Part shown: in pieces, positions 33,467 to 41,843 of the stretch | Numbering within the stretch: position 1 is the stretch's first letter | How the letters are laid out: each line of letters starts with the position of its first letter | Source of the DNA: Flavonifractor porci | GTDB taxonomy: Bacteria > Bacillota > Clostridia > Oscillospirales > Oscillospiraceae | Direction of reading: 5' to 3' | DNA: 64,000 bases | NCBI RefSeq assembly: GCF_037572415.1 | Contig: NZ_JBBHLB010000001.1 | Span: forward strand, 62,001-126,000 | Notes under the pieces: generated by a model | What the model was told of the DNA's origin: nothing | Databases searched by the model: none | What the model saw: the letters and a program-made list of their open reading frames with translations, nothing else | Position numbers and translations under genes: made by a program

Positions 33467-33844
33467 TTGAGATCACAGAAACAACGCGCCATCCAGCGTG
33501 GGGATATTTATTATGCTGACCTCATGCCAGTCACCGGATCGGAACAGGGCGGCATCCGGCCTGTGGTGATCATCCAGAATGATACAGGCAACCTCCACAG
33601 CCCCACGGTGATCGCGGCGGCTATCACAGCACGGCGAAAGGGACAGCATCTGCCTACCCATGTACAACTGCGTGGATCCGCCTGCGGCCTGTTCCGGGAC
33701 TCCACCGTTCTGCTGGAGCAGCTCCGGACACTGGACAAGTCCCGGCTGGGAGAGTACATGGGCAATGTAGGCGCGGAAAAGCTGCGCCAGATCGACGCGG
33801 CGCTGGGCATCAGCGTTGGGCTTGGAAACTCAGATAGCTGTTGA
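33467..33844 (+). CDS. PemK/MazF-family endoribonuclease toxin-like protein
   Basis: 125 residues. TTG 33467 is chosen because AAGGAGG (33452-33458) lies 8 bases upstream. The sequence has the PemK/MazF core: QRGDIYYADLMPVTGSEQGG, RPVVIIQND, TVIAAAITA and STVLLEQLRTLDKSRLGEYM. MazF-type enzymes cut mRNA at short motifs and are normally blocked by a small antitoxin. No antitoxin-like gene lies directly before or after it, so it is a solo toxin, a regulator of element maintenance, or uses a distant partner. Confidence 0.85.
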   Translation: MRSQKQRAIQRGDIYYADLMPVTGSEQGGIRPVVIIQNDTGNLHSPTVIAAAITARRKGQHLPTHVQLRGSACGLFRDSTVLLEQLRTLDKSRLGEYMGNVGAEKLRQIDAALGISVGLGNSDSC

Positions 33845-33934
33845 ATGAGCGCATCAAAGCTGAAAAACCAGTCGGTTACAAACTGTATCCAACTGAAATT
33901 AATAACCCAACAGGCGGAAAATAGTTATACATAG

Positions 33935-33968
33935 CGCCGGCCATCTGCTGTTGAGATGGCCGGCGTTT
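33935..33968 (+). terminator. Intrinsic terminator after the PemK/MazF-like gene
   Basis: A perfect 12-bp stem (33935-33946 and 33954-33965, 7-base loop) followed by TTTCAT. Confidence 0.7.
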
Positions 33969-34031
33969 CATATCATCATGGGCCGTTCACCGGCCCGCGG
34001 TGGGCGGCCTTCCTGACAAGGAGGGCTATGT

Positions 34032-34187
34032 ATGACAGGAAAAGAATTATCGGATAACCTGACTTTTCTCTCTGCTCTGAAGCTGCTGGAGCAGTTGGTG
34101 GAGCGGGAGCTCCTGACCACGGAGGAGGCGGAAGTGACCCACCGGGAGCTGGCCCGAAGGCTCCGCCCCACCCTGATCCTTGGATAA
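34032..34187 (+). CDS. Small SHOCT-like protein
   Basis: 51 residues from ATG 34032, 7 bases after AAGGAGG (34018-34024). The end of the protein (LEQLVERELLTTEEAEVTHREL) has the short amphipathic helical pattern of SHOCT domains, which mediate oligomerisation or nucleic acid binding. It lies immediately upstream of the serine recombinase operon. It is a candidate directionality or accessory factor; that role is inferred from position only. Confidence 0.6.
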   Translation: MTGKELSDNLTFLSALKLLEQLVERELLTTEEAEVTHRELARRLRPTLILG

Positions 34188-34240
34188 TATCCCGTCCCGT
34201 TCCCTTTGTCAATTTGCGCGGGTTTCCCGCCGGTTTCTTA

Positions 34241-34289
34241 TTGGCTTTGGTGAATAGCTATCCTGCCAAACCTGTGGTATTGTCGTTGC
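34241..34289 (+). promoter_or_regulatory. Shared 49-bp upstream motif, copy B
   Basis: Gap-free match (37 of 49 bases) to 3861-3909. It starts with TTGGCTTTGG and TGAATAGCT and contains TGTGGTATTGT, an extended -10-like element, just before the AAAGGAGG of the first recombinase. Confidence 0.55.
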
Positions 34290-34304
34290 TGAAAGGAGGT
34301 CAAT

Positions 34305-35903
34305 ATGACTATGGTACAAGCACAAAGCATCATGAAAGCGGCGCCCCGGATCACAGTCATCGATCCCCGGCCGCCGGAACAGGCCAAGCTCCGTGTAGCG
34401 GCCTATGCCCGCGTCAGCAGCGACTCAGAGGATCAGCTCAACTCCTACATCGCCCAGGTGGACTTCTACACCAAATACATCTCCTCCAAGGAGGACTGGG
34501 AGATGGTGGACATCTATGCCGACGAGGGGCTCACAGGCACGGAGGCCCAGAAACGGGACGACTTCAACCGCATGATCAATGACTGCCGGGCCGGAAAAAT
34601 TGACCGGCTGCTGGTCAAGTCCGTCTCCCGGTTTGCGAGGAACACCGGGGAATACATCCAGTTCATGCGGGAGTTGCTCCGGCTGGGCATTTCCATCTAC
34701 TTCGAGAAGGAGAATCTGGATACCGCAAAGATGACCTCGGAGCAGGCGGCGGACCTCTACGGGGCTTTCGCCCAGATGGAGTCCACCAACCATTCCAGCA
34801 ATATGCGCGTCAGCAACCGTATCCGCATGGAGAAGGGCATCTTCACACCACCCACGCCGCCCTACGGCTACCGCTTGGTCGAGCGGGAGCTGGAGATTGA
34901 CCGGGATGAGGCCGATGTGGTGCGGTATATCTTCCGCGCCTATCTGGACGGACAGGGCAAGGAGGATATCGCAAAGGAACTCAACGAACTGGGCGTGGTC
35001 AGGGGTCATGGCCGGGAACGCTGGTATCCCAGCACCATTCATTACATTCTGACCAACATCTCCTATACCGGGAACATGATCTGGCAGAAGACCTGCGCCA
35101 CCGATACCTTCCCCTTCCGTCAGATCAGGAACACGGGCCAGAAGCCCCAATACTTCGTGGAGGATTCCCATCCGGCCATTGTCAGCCAGGAGGACTTTCA
35201 GCGCGTGCGGGAGCTGATGGCACGGCGCAGGGAGCAATTCCTCTCCCACGCGCAGCGCCGGCCGTCTGTATACAGCAGGCGCGTCTTCTGCGGGGTGTGC
35301 GGCTCCATGTGCCGCAGGAAGGATATCCGCGGCAAGGTCTACTGGGTATGCCACCGGCACGATCAGGAGAAAAGCCGCTGCCCCGTGCCCCAGGTGCCGG
35401 AGGCGGAGATCACATCAGCGGTACTCCGCCTGTACCACAAGCTGGCACAGGATCCCGCCAGGATATTCCGCCCCATGGCGGAGCGGCTCCGGGAGCTTCG
35501 GGAACTGGAGCTGCGCTCCAACCGGAAGATCACCGATATCGACAAAGAGATTGCGCGTTTATCAGAGCAGAATCTCGTACTGGTTCGGCTGAAGTCGAAA
35601 GGGTATGTGGATCCTGCTCTTTACTTATCCCAGCAGGATGAGATCACGCACAAGCTGAAGGAGTTGAAAAAGCTCCGCCGGCGGGCGCTGGAAGCATCCG
35701 GAGAGGACCAGCAGCTCCAGAACACAGAAGCGATCCTGGAATATCTGGAGGACAGCGGCAGACCGTTCCAGCGGGAAACGGTAGACGAGGAGCTGTTCGA
35801 GTTCCTGATCCAGCGCCTCACCGTTTACTCAGCGGAGACAGTCAAATTCCGCCTGTACAACGGGCTGGAGTTGGCGGAGACGATGGAAAGGGCGGTGCGG
35901 TAA
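34305..35903 (+). CDS. Large serine recombinase 1
   Basis: 532 residues from ATG 34305 after AAAGGAGG. The resolvase catalytic domain is intact (YARVSSDSEDQL with nucleophile S38, and KSVSRFARNT). It is followed by the recombinase domain, a zinc ribbon (FCGVCGSMCRRKD, with a further Cys pair downstream) and a long coiled coil. Such enzymes integrate and excise elements by cutting both strands at short att sites. Its stop abuts the next gene (35904), the first of three recombinase-like genes in one operon. Confidence 0.9.
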   Translation: MTMVQAQSIMKAAPRITVIDPRPPEQAKLRVAAYARVSSDSEDQLNSYIAQVDFYTKYISSKEDWEMVDIYADEGLTGTEAQKRDDFNRMINDCRAGKIDRLLVKSVSRFARNTGEYIQFMRELLRLGISIYFEKENLDTAKMTSEQAADLYGAFAQMESTNHSSNMRVSNRIRMEKGIFTPPTPPYGYRLVERELEIDRDEADVVRYIFRAYLDGQGKEDIAKELNELGVVRGHGRERWYPSTIHYILTNISYTGNMIWQKTCATDTFPFRQIRNTGQKPQYFVEDSHPAIVSQEDFQRVRELMARRREQFLSHAQRRPSVYSRRVFCGVCGSMCRRKDIRGKVYWVCHRHDQEKSRCPVPQVPEAEITSAVLRLYHKLAQDPARIFRPMAERLRELRELELRSNRKITDIDKEIARLSEQNLVLVRLKSKGYVDPALYLSQQDEITHKLKELKKLRRRALEASGEDQQLQNTEAILEYLEDSGRPFQRETVDEELFEFLIQRLTVYSAETVKFRLYNGLELAETMERAVR

Positions 35904-36776
35904 ATGGCGTGGCAGAGAAAGATCCCTTTCGGCTATATGATCCGGAACGGAAAGGCCGGTCTTCACCCGGTAGAGGCCGACGCAGTAAAGCGCATCTACC
36001 AGATGTATCTCGACGGCCTCTCCTACCAGCAGATCGCCAATGAAATGGAGCGCCAGGGCGTCAAATACCACCAGCACACGGACCGCTGGAATAAGCACAT
36101 GGTCAAGCGGATGCTGGAAAATGAAACATATCTCGGCACGGGGATGTATCCCCGCCTGATCACCAGCGAGGTTTTTATGAAGGTTTGTCTCCAGCGGGCT
36201 GGTAAAGCCTCCGGTACCCCCTGTCCGGATCATATAGCTCCCATCCGCAGGAAAGCCGTATGCGCCCGCTGCGGAGCAGCGATGGCGCGAGACACCAAGT
36301 CCTACGGAGTTCCCCGTTGGCGGTGTGAAAATCCCGACTGCGCTCAAACCGTCCGTGTGGAGGATCCTGTCCTGCGGGACAGCCTGACGCAGCGGCTCCA
36401 GGCGCTGGCTGAGAAACCCTCCCTGCTGATACCGCCGGATACCAGGCGGCAGGACGGCCCGTCCATGGACGCCATCCGCATCCAGAATGAACTGAATCTG
36501 GCCTTTAACCGCGGCGCGGAAAGCGCCGAGCTGATCCGCGCGCTTATCTTTGCCGCCGCCGCGGAGAGCTACAGCGCCATCCCGGACCCCACTCCCGGCT
36601 GCAGGCTGGATTGTCTGCGTAAGCGCCTGGATGCGGGACCGGCAGATGAAGGTGTCCTTCAGGAACTGATGGATACAGCCGTCAAAGCAATCCGCCTGGG
36701 AAACGGCGGCGCGTTGGAACTGGAGCTGATCAACGGGACCATCTTCACATCTGACAGAGAGGAGAGAACGGCATGA
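35904..36776 (+). CDS. Recombinase-like protein lacking the catalytic resolvase domain
   Basis: 290 residues. It starts directly with the DNA-binding 'recombinase' domain (residues about 1-90: IPFGYMIRNGKAGLHPVEAD, then YLDGLSYQQIANEM, then MLENETYLGTGMY). A zinc ribbon follows (CARCGAAM, CENPDC), then a helical tail. There is no YxRxS motif, and the upstream frame is occupied by recombinase 1, so this is not a broken gene but a short form. It overlaps recombinase 3 by four bases. It probably acts as an accessory att-binding subunit. Confidence 0.85.
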   Translation: MAWQRKIPFGYMIRNGKAGLHPVEADAVKRIYQMYLDGLSYQQIANEMERQGVKYHQHTDRWNKHMVKRMLENETYLGTGMYPRLITSEVFMKVCLQRAGKASGTPCPDHIAPIRRKAVCARCGAAMARDTKSYGVPRWRCENPDCAQTVRVEDPVLRDSLTQRLQALAEKPSLLIPPDTRRQDGPSMDAIRIQNELNLAFNRGAESAELIRALIFAAAAESYSAIPDPTPGCRLDCLRKRLDAGPADEGVLQELMDTAVKAIRLGNGGALELELINGTIFTSDREERTA

Positions 36777-38425
36777 GTACCACGCCAAAAACACCCAAGA
36801 AAATAACAGTCATCCCCGCTGACCCGCAGATGGTCAACCGGGACTTTCGGAAACAGCATCTGCGTGTGGCTCCCTATTGCCGTGTCTCCACGGACAAGGA
36901 CGAGCAGCTCTCCAGCTATGAGGCGCAGATCGAATACTATACCGAGAAGATCGACAGCAACCAGGACTGGACCATGGTCCGCCTGTACGCCGATGAGGGC
37001 AAGACCGGCACCTCCACCAAGAAACGCAAGGAGTTCCTGCAAATGATTCGGGACTGTGAAAAGGGAAAGATCGATCTGGTCATTACCAAATCCGTCTCCC
37101 GGTTCGGACGCAACACGCTGGACGGCCTCAACTATGTCCGCCGTCTGAAGCGGCTGGGTGTGGGCGTCTACTTTGAAAAAGAGAATGTCAACACCCTCTA
37201 CATGGACAATGAGATGATCCTGACATTCTTCTTCTCACAGGCCCAGGCGGAGAGCGAGTCTCTCAGCGGCAGCGTCAAGTGGGGCCACCGCAAGAATTTC
37301 AAGGATGGAAAGGTGTACTATCAATTTGACAGCTTCCTTGGATACCGCAAAGGTCCGGACGGCCAGCCGGAAATTGATGAGGAGCAGGCCGCTGTGGTGC
37401 GCAGGATCTTTGCCCGCTATCTGATGGGCCACAGCACCTGCCGGATCTGCAAGGATCTGATGGCGGACGGCGTCAAAACGGCACGGGGCAAAACGACCTG
37501 GCACGACAGCGTGATCCAGAGTATGCTGCGGAACGAAAAATACATTGGGGACGCCCTGCTCCAGAAGACCTACATGGCGGACCTGTTCACCCACCAGCAA
37601 AAGAAGAACATTGGAGAGCTGCCCAAATACTATGTCCACGAATGCCACCCCGCCATCATTGACCGGGAGACATTTCAAAAGGTGCAGGAGGAACTGGCGC
37701 GGCGGGCCGGCCTGAAAAAGACTTCTTCCAAGACCAGGACGGAGCTTGGCAAATACAGCGGCAGATACGCGCTGAACGAGATATTGGTCTGCGGGGAGTG
37801 CGGCAGCCCGTACCGCAGGCGGCTCTGGATGCCCAACGGCGAAAAGCGGTATGTGTGGCGGTGCCTGAACCGGCTGGAAAAGGGCAGGCGGGTCTGTAAG
37901 GACTCGCCCACGCTGGAGGAGCCTGCCCTGCACGCCGCCATCCTCTCCGCCATGAACGAGATGTTCCAGATGCGCACGGCCAAGCAGACGCTCAGAGACA
38001 GCATCCAGGCGGCTCTGGCGGGCAGCAGTGATCCATTGACGCTCCCTGCTGTGGAGAACCAGATCCGGGCCTTGCAGGAGCGCCAGCTGGAGCTGTTCCA
38101 GCTGGCGGTGGGAGCCGGAGCGGACTGTGTGGAATACGACGAGGAGATCCGGCAGATCAACATGGCCAAGACCCGTCTCATGGCAAAGAAGGCGGAACTG
38201 GAGCGCCAGGGGCAGACCGCCGCCGAATTTGACCGGCGCATGGAGCAGATCGAACACGAACTGGAGCAGACCAGCGCCGCCCTCACGGATTTCGACGAGG
38301 TCACGGTACGCCAACTCATCAGCAGCATCAAGGTGCTGGGACGGGACAAGCTGCTCATTCTGTTTAAGGATGGGACGGAGATCGAACAGCGCATAGAGAA
38401 TGAGAAAGGGGCCAGGGCGTCATGA
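36773..38425 (+). CDS. Large serine recombinase 3
   Basis: 550 residues; its ATG overlaps the previous stop. The catalytic domain is intact (PYCRVSTDKDEQLSSYEAQ with S39, KSVSRFGRNT), followed by the recombinase domain, a zinc ribbon (CGECGSPYRR, with a later Cys pair) and a coiled coil. It is clearly different from recombinase 1, so the operon encodes two active enzymes plus the short form. Together they are the likely integration system of the first ICE. Confidence 0.9.
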   Translation: MSTTPKTPKKITVIPADPQMVNRDFRKQHLRVAPYCRVSTDKDEQLSSYEAQIEYYTEKIDSNQDWTMVRLYADEGKTGTSTKKRKEFLQMIRDCEKGKIDLVITKSVSRFGRNTLDGLNYVRRLKRLGVGVYFEKENVNTLYMDNEMILTFFFSQAQAESESLSGSVKWGHRKNFKDGKVYYQFDSFLGYRKGPDGQPEIDEEQAAVVRRIFARYLMGHSTCRICKDLMADGVKTARGKTTWHDSVIQSMLRNEKYIGDALLQKTYMADLFTHQQKKNIGELPKYYVHECHPAIIDRETFQKVQEELARRAGLKKTSSKTRTELGKYSGRYALNEILVCGECGSPYRRRLWMPNGEKRYVWRCLNRLEKGRRVCKDSPTLEEPALHAAILSAMNEMFQMRTAKQTLRDSIQAALAGSSDPLTLPAVENQIRALQERQLELFQLAVGAGADCVEYDEEIRQINMAKTRLMAKKAELERQGQTAAEFDRRMEQIEHELEQTSAALTDFDEVTVRQLISSIKVLGRDKLLILFKDGTEIEQRIENEKGARAS

Positions 38426-39165
38426 TCTGTATCACGGGAGATACCCATGGAGGATTCCAGCGGTTTGGAAACAAATACTTCCCCCAGCAGCGGGAGATGA
38501 GCCGGGATGACTACATGATTATTTCAGGCGACTTCGGCGGCTTATGGGATGGCTCGGCTGAGGAGAACTACTGGCTGAACTGGCTGGAGGACAAGCCCTG
38601 GACGACCCTGTGGGTGGATGGGAACCACGAAAACTTTGATATGCTGAAGCGACTCCCCGTGGAGGAATGGAAAAATGGCCGGGTGCAGCGGATACGGCCC
38701 CATATCCTGCGGCTGCTGCGCGGGCAGGCTTATGAAATAGACGGCCTGACCTTCTTCACCATGGGCGGCGCGTCCTCCCACGACATTCAGGACGGCATCC
38801 TTGATCCCAGCGCCCCGGACTTTGAGCGGGAATACTGGTGGAAACGAAGGACCCGACAGCGGTTCCGCGTCCTGGGACATAGCTGGTGGCCGGATGAGCT
38901 GCCCTCCGATGAGGAATATCTCACCGCGCTGGCAACTCTGGAACGGATCGGCTGGCGGGCGGACTGTGTGATCACGCACTGCGCCCCGTCGAGGATCGTC
39001 AGAAGGCTGAACCCCGATTATACGACGGACCGCCTGAACGACTTCCTGGACATGGTCGACCAGCGGCTGGAGTTTCAATATTGGTTCTTCGGACACTATC
39101 ATGACAACCAGGCTGTCGATGATAGGCATATCCTGCTCTGGGAACAAATCGTCCAACTGCTTTGA
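38422..39165 (+). CDS. Calcineurin-like metallophosphoesterase
   Basis: 247 residues; ATG 38422 overlaps the recombinase 3 stop. Metal motifs are GDTHG, SGDFGG, GNHEN, THCAPS and FGHYHDN. It is a compact soluble enzyme, unlike the membrane-anchored one at 20761. Translational coupling to the recombinases suggests co-expression with element excision, perhaps acting on nucleic acid ends or a nucleotide signal, but no substrate can be named. Confidence 0.85.
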   Translation: MICITGDTHGGFQRFGNKYFPQQREMSRDDYMIISGDFGGLWDGSAEENYWLNWLEDKPWTTLWVDGNHENFDMLKRLPVEEWKNGRVQRIRPHILRLLRGQAYEIDGLTFFTMGGASSHDIQDGILDPSAPDFEREYWWKRRTRQRFRVLGHSWWPDELPSDEEYLTALATLERIGWRADCVITHCAPSRIVRRLNPDYTTDRLNDFLDMVDQRLEFQYWFFGHYHDNQAVDDRHILLWEQIVQLL

Positions 39166-39428
39166 GTATATACCGGAGAGATTGCCAGACGATATCAAGG
39201 TTCTGACGCAGGGGAAGACACGGCAGATGCCGTGCCTTCTCTTTATAAGCAGGCGGCAGCGCCGGGAGGGAGGATCCCATGAATATCAAGAAGCCCACAG
39301 CCTATGCGGAAGCATTGATAACAGAGTCAATGGAACAGCGCCTCCTTATGGCACATTTGAGATGCCCCTCGACTATCCGGAGCCTGTATGCTATACTGAG
39401 CCTACCGAAACAATATAGGAGCGCACAA

Positions 39429-39896
39429 ATGACGAGGATACTTTTTATCTGCCACGGCAATATCTGCCGCAGCCCAATGGCTGAATTCGTGATGAAAGAT
39501 CTGGTGAAAAAGGCGGGGCTGGAAGCCTGGTTCCACATTGAGTCCGCGGCGACCAGCACCGAGGAGATCGGCAATCCGGTCTATCCCCCGGCACGGCGCA
39601 AGCTGACGGAGCATGGGATCGACTGCTCCGGCAAGACCGCCCGGCAGCTCCAGAACGATGATTACGAGGAATACGACCTCCTGATCGGCATGGATCAGGC
39701 CAATCTCCGCAATATGCATCGCATCTGTGGCGGGGACTTCGAGGACAAGATGCACCTCTTGATGGAATACACCGAGCGCCCCGGCGATGTGGCCGACCCG
39801 TGGTACACCGGCGATTTCGAGGCCACATGGCGGGATGTGCTGGAAGGGTGTCAGGGGTTGCTGCATAAATTGACGGAGGCGAAAACACAATGTTGA
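39429..39896 (+). CDS. Low-molecular-weight protein tyrosine phosphatase
   Basis: 155 residues from ATG 39429, 8 bases after AGGAG; an in-frame ATG at 39279 would add 50 unrelated residues. The P-loop CHGNICRSPMAEF (family pattern C-x5-R-S) and the C-terminal DPWYTGDFE carry the nucleophile Cys, the Arg and the general-acid Asp. In Firmicutes these enzymes remove phosphate from tyrosine or arginine in proteins. It overlaps the next gene by seven bases. Confidence 0.87.
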   Translation: MTRILFICHGNICRSPMAEFVMKDLVKKAGLEAWFHIESAATSTEEIGNPVYPPARRKLTEHGIDCSGKTARQLQNDDYEEYDLLIGMDQANLRNMHRICGGDFEDKMHLLMEYTERPGDVADPWYTGDFEATWRDVLEGCQGLLHKLTEAKTQC

Positions 39897-40906
39897 TGAA
39901 TTCCAACGAATATCTGAATATCGTCGAATCGATCAAGCAGGAGATCCGCACAGCGCAATACCGTGCGACAGTCAGCGTCAATCGGGAATTGCTGCTCCTC
40001 TACCACTCCATCGGTGAAGTCATCAACGCGCACAAGACATGGGGGAGCAAGTTCATAGAAAACCTTGCCGCCGACATCAAGATTTCTTTTCCGGATGCCA
40101 CTGGCTACTCTGTGAGAAACCTAAAATATATGGCAAAGTTCGCGGCAGCTTATCCGGGTGATGGATTTGTGCAACAGCCTGTTGCACAAATCCCGTGGGG
40201 ACACAATGTTGCTCTGCTGGACAAACTCTCGGATATGGAAGAACGCCTCTGGTATGCGAGAAAAATCGCAGAGAACGGGTGGTCCCGCAATGTGCTGATT
40301 CATCAAATTGAGAGCGGTCTATATCAACGGCAGGTGCTGGCAGAAAAAGTGTCTAACTTCGAAAACCGCCTTCCGTCCCCGCAGAGCGAACTCGCCACGC
40401 AAACAATGAAAGATCCGTATATCTTCGACTTCATTCCGTTCAAAGAGGATATGGTAGAGCGCGACATTGAGCGGGCACTGGTCAAGGATGTGACGAAACT
40501 ACTGCTGGAGCTGGGGACCGGCTTTGCGTTCCTCGGCAATCAGTACCACCTCAATGTGGGCGGAGATGATTTCTACATTGACTTGCTGTTCTATAATCTG
40601 AATCTCCGCTGCTATGTGGTGATTGAACTGAAGACTGGTGAGTTCAAGCCGGAGTACGCTGGGCAGCTCAACTTCTATCTCTCTGCGGTAGATGGAATTC
40701 TGAAGAAAGAACAGGATAATCCCTCAATCGGCTTGCTGCTCTGCAAGAGCAAAAACGACCTTGTGGCAGAGTATTCTCTGAAGGATATGAGCAAGCCCAT
40801 CGGTGTCAGCGCCTATCAGATTACCAGCAATCTGCCGGAAGAATTGGAGCACCAACTGCCGTCCGTGGAGGATATCCAGAAGCGGATCAAAGGGGCGAAA
40901 GAATGA
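39890..40906 (+). CDS. DUF1016/YhcG-family PDDEXK nuclease-like protein
   Basis: 338 residues; ATG 39890 overlaps the phosphatase stop (ATG 39896 is possible). The N-terminal half is the DUF1016 helical domain (LLLLYHSIGEVI, IPWGHNVALL). The C-terminal half carries the PD-(D/E)XK core: NVGGDDFYIDLLFYN followed by YVVIELKTGEF. YhcG proteins are associated with mobile elements and defence islands; their target is not settled. A perfect 12-bp palindrome lies within the gene at 40165-40191. A strong terminator follows. Confidence 0.85.
   Translation: MLMNSNEYLNIVESIKQEIRTAQYRATVSVNRELLLLYHSIGEVINAHKTWGSKFIENLAADIKISFPDATGYSVRNLKYMAKFAAAYPGDGFVQQPVAQIPWGHNVALLDKLSDMEERLWYARKIAENGWSRNVLIHQIESGLYQRQVLAEKVSNFENRLPSPQSELATQTMKDPYIFDFIPFKEDMVERDIERALVKDVTKLLLELGTGFAFLGNQYHLNVGGDDFYIDLLFYNLNLRCYVVIELKTGEFKPEYAGQLNFYLSAVDGILKKEQDNPSIGLLLCKSKNDLVAEYSLKDMSKPIGVSAYQITSNLPEELEHQLPSVEDIQKRIKGAKE
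40165..40191. repeat. Perfect palindrome inside the YhcG gene
   Basis: ATTTGTGCAACA (40165-40176) and its exact complement (40180-40191) flank GCC. It encodes residues FVQQPVAQI just before IPWGHN. Confidence 0.7.
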
Positions 40907-41041
40907 CAGCATTATAAGTCAGAATTTATCCCACGGCTCTATCATTGTACCAGCAAGTCTGACATAATATATCTATAAAAGCCCAATCTATTGTGGTACA
41001 AGGCTTTAGGAGAAAATAGTAATTCTCACGCATTGGTACAA

Positions 41042-41073
41042 AAAGAAGGGCATTGAAATGCCCTTCTTTTTTT
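41042..41073 (+). terminator. Intrinsic terminator of the phosphatase-YhcG operon
   Basis: A perfect 13-bp stem (41042-41054 and 41057-41069) with a 2-base loop, followed by further T residues. Confidence 0.85.
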
Positions 41074-41092
41074 GATAATTTAGTTTTTTCTT

Positions 41093-41121
41093 TTGCAATC
41101 TCAATACCAACATGATATAAT
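41093..41121 (+). promoter_or_regulatory. Strong promoter in front of the tRNA-like gene
   Basis: TTGCAA (41093-41098), exactly 17 bases, then TATAAT (41116-41121) with an extended TGA before it. The predicted start site is about 7 bases before the tRNA-like sequence. Confidence 0.75.
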
Positions 41122-41134
41122 ATATTTATCCCAA

Positions 41135-41206
41135 GCCGTATTAGCTTAGTTGGATAAAGCGCCTCCCTTGCGAAGAGGTAGACGGGGGTTCGAATCCCCA
41201 TACGAT
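41135..41206 (+). tRNA. tRNA-like gene, degenerate
   Basis: The sequence folds as a cloverleaf. The acceptor stem has 5 clear pairs plus one wobble of 7 (GCCGTAT with ATACGAT); the D arm pairs GCT with AGC around AGTTGGATAA. The anticodon stem pairs CCTC with GAGG, with loop CTTGCGA (anticodon TGC if numbered normally, which would be Ala). The T arm has GGTTCGAAT with a 4-bp stem. Mismatches at the acceptor and anticodon stems, the short T stem and the absence of CCA make it look like a diverged or mobile-element tRNA. The strong promoter argues that it is expressed. Confidence 0.5.
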
Positions 41207-41237
41207 TTTTGAAGCATCTGCTTATTTATATATTGCG

Positions 41238-41834
41238 CTATAACAGCGGCATGGAGTTTGGCTCCATGCCGCTATTCCACTTCTCTGGCCGAAACTCCTT
41301 CATCCATTCCTTATGCTGCTGGGAGGGTACGGCAATGGCCTGCCCTTTGGAGGACGCCAGCCAGCAGGCCAGAGATTCCTTGGAGTACCGCAGTTCATTT
41401 CGGTACTTCACTCCCTGAATCTGCCCAAGGTTCCACCAGCGGTTGAGAGTATTCACACTGTACCCACATAGTTCCGATGCTTGTCGGGTTGTCAACATAT
41501 CGGGCCAGTCCTCCCAGCACTCCAGCAGGTAGGCGCAAAGCTCGGCCTCATCCAGCAAGGGAATGGTCGGACGGACTGGGCGGGAGCTGTCACTGGAGAA
41601 GATCCCCTGTGGAATGACATCATCCAGCAGTCCCGCATCCCGCTGTTCCAGAAAGCAAATCACATCCTCCAAGCGGATGGAAAAACGCCGTGTCTGTTTG
41701 CCGGAGTCCTGACAGGGAATTACTCTATGTTCCAACAGCCAGCGGGCTTTCCGCTTGCTGATGTGGCAGATCCGGTAGAGTTGATCCATGGAGATTGTTT
41801 CAGGGTATTCTCTCTGGAGATATCGATAGTCCAT
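41238..41834 (-). CDS. Excisionase-like protein with two helix-turn-helix modules
   Basis: 198 residues. Two MerR/excisionase-type winged helices are visible: residues 14-63 (ISMDQLYRICHISKRKARWL, then VIPC) and about 110-162 (LTTRQASELCGYSVNTLNRW, then KYRNELRYSKESL). The C-terminal 35 residues are basic and Trp-rich. It lies 9 bases after the stop of the tyrosine integrase remnant on the same strand, the usual place for a gene that controls integration and excision. It belongs to an element whose integrase is broken. Confidence 0.75.
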   Translation of the reverse strand: MDYRYLQREYPETISMDQLYRICHISKRKARWLLEHRVIPCQDSGKQTRRFSIRLEDVICFLEQRDAGLLDDVIPQGIFSSDSSRPVRPTIPLLDEAELCAYLLECWEDWPDMLTTRQASELCGYSVNTLNRWWNLGQIQGVKYRNELRYSKESLACWLASSKGQAIAVPSQQHKEWMKEFRPEKWNSGMEPNSMPLL

Positions 41835-41843
41835 TCCGTCACC

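Noticed and set aside
39279..39428. N-terminal extension of the phosphatase to ATG 39279
   Set aside because: The phosphatase P-loop is normally within 15 residues of the start, and ATG 39429 has its own AGGAG 8 bases upstream.
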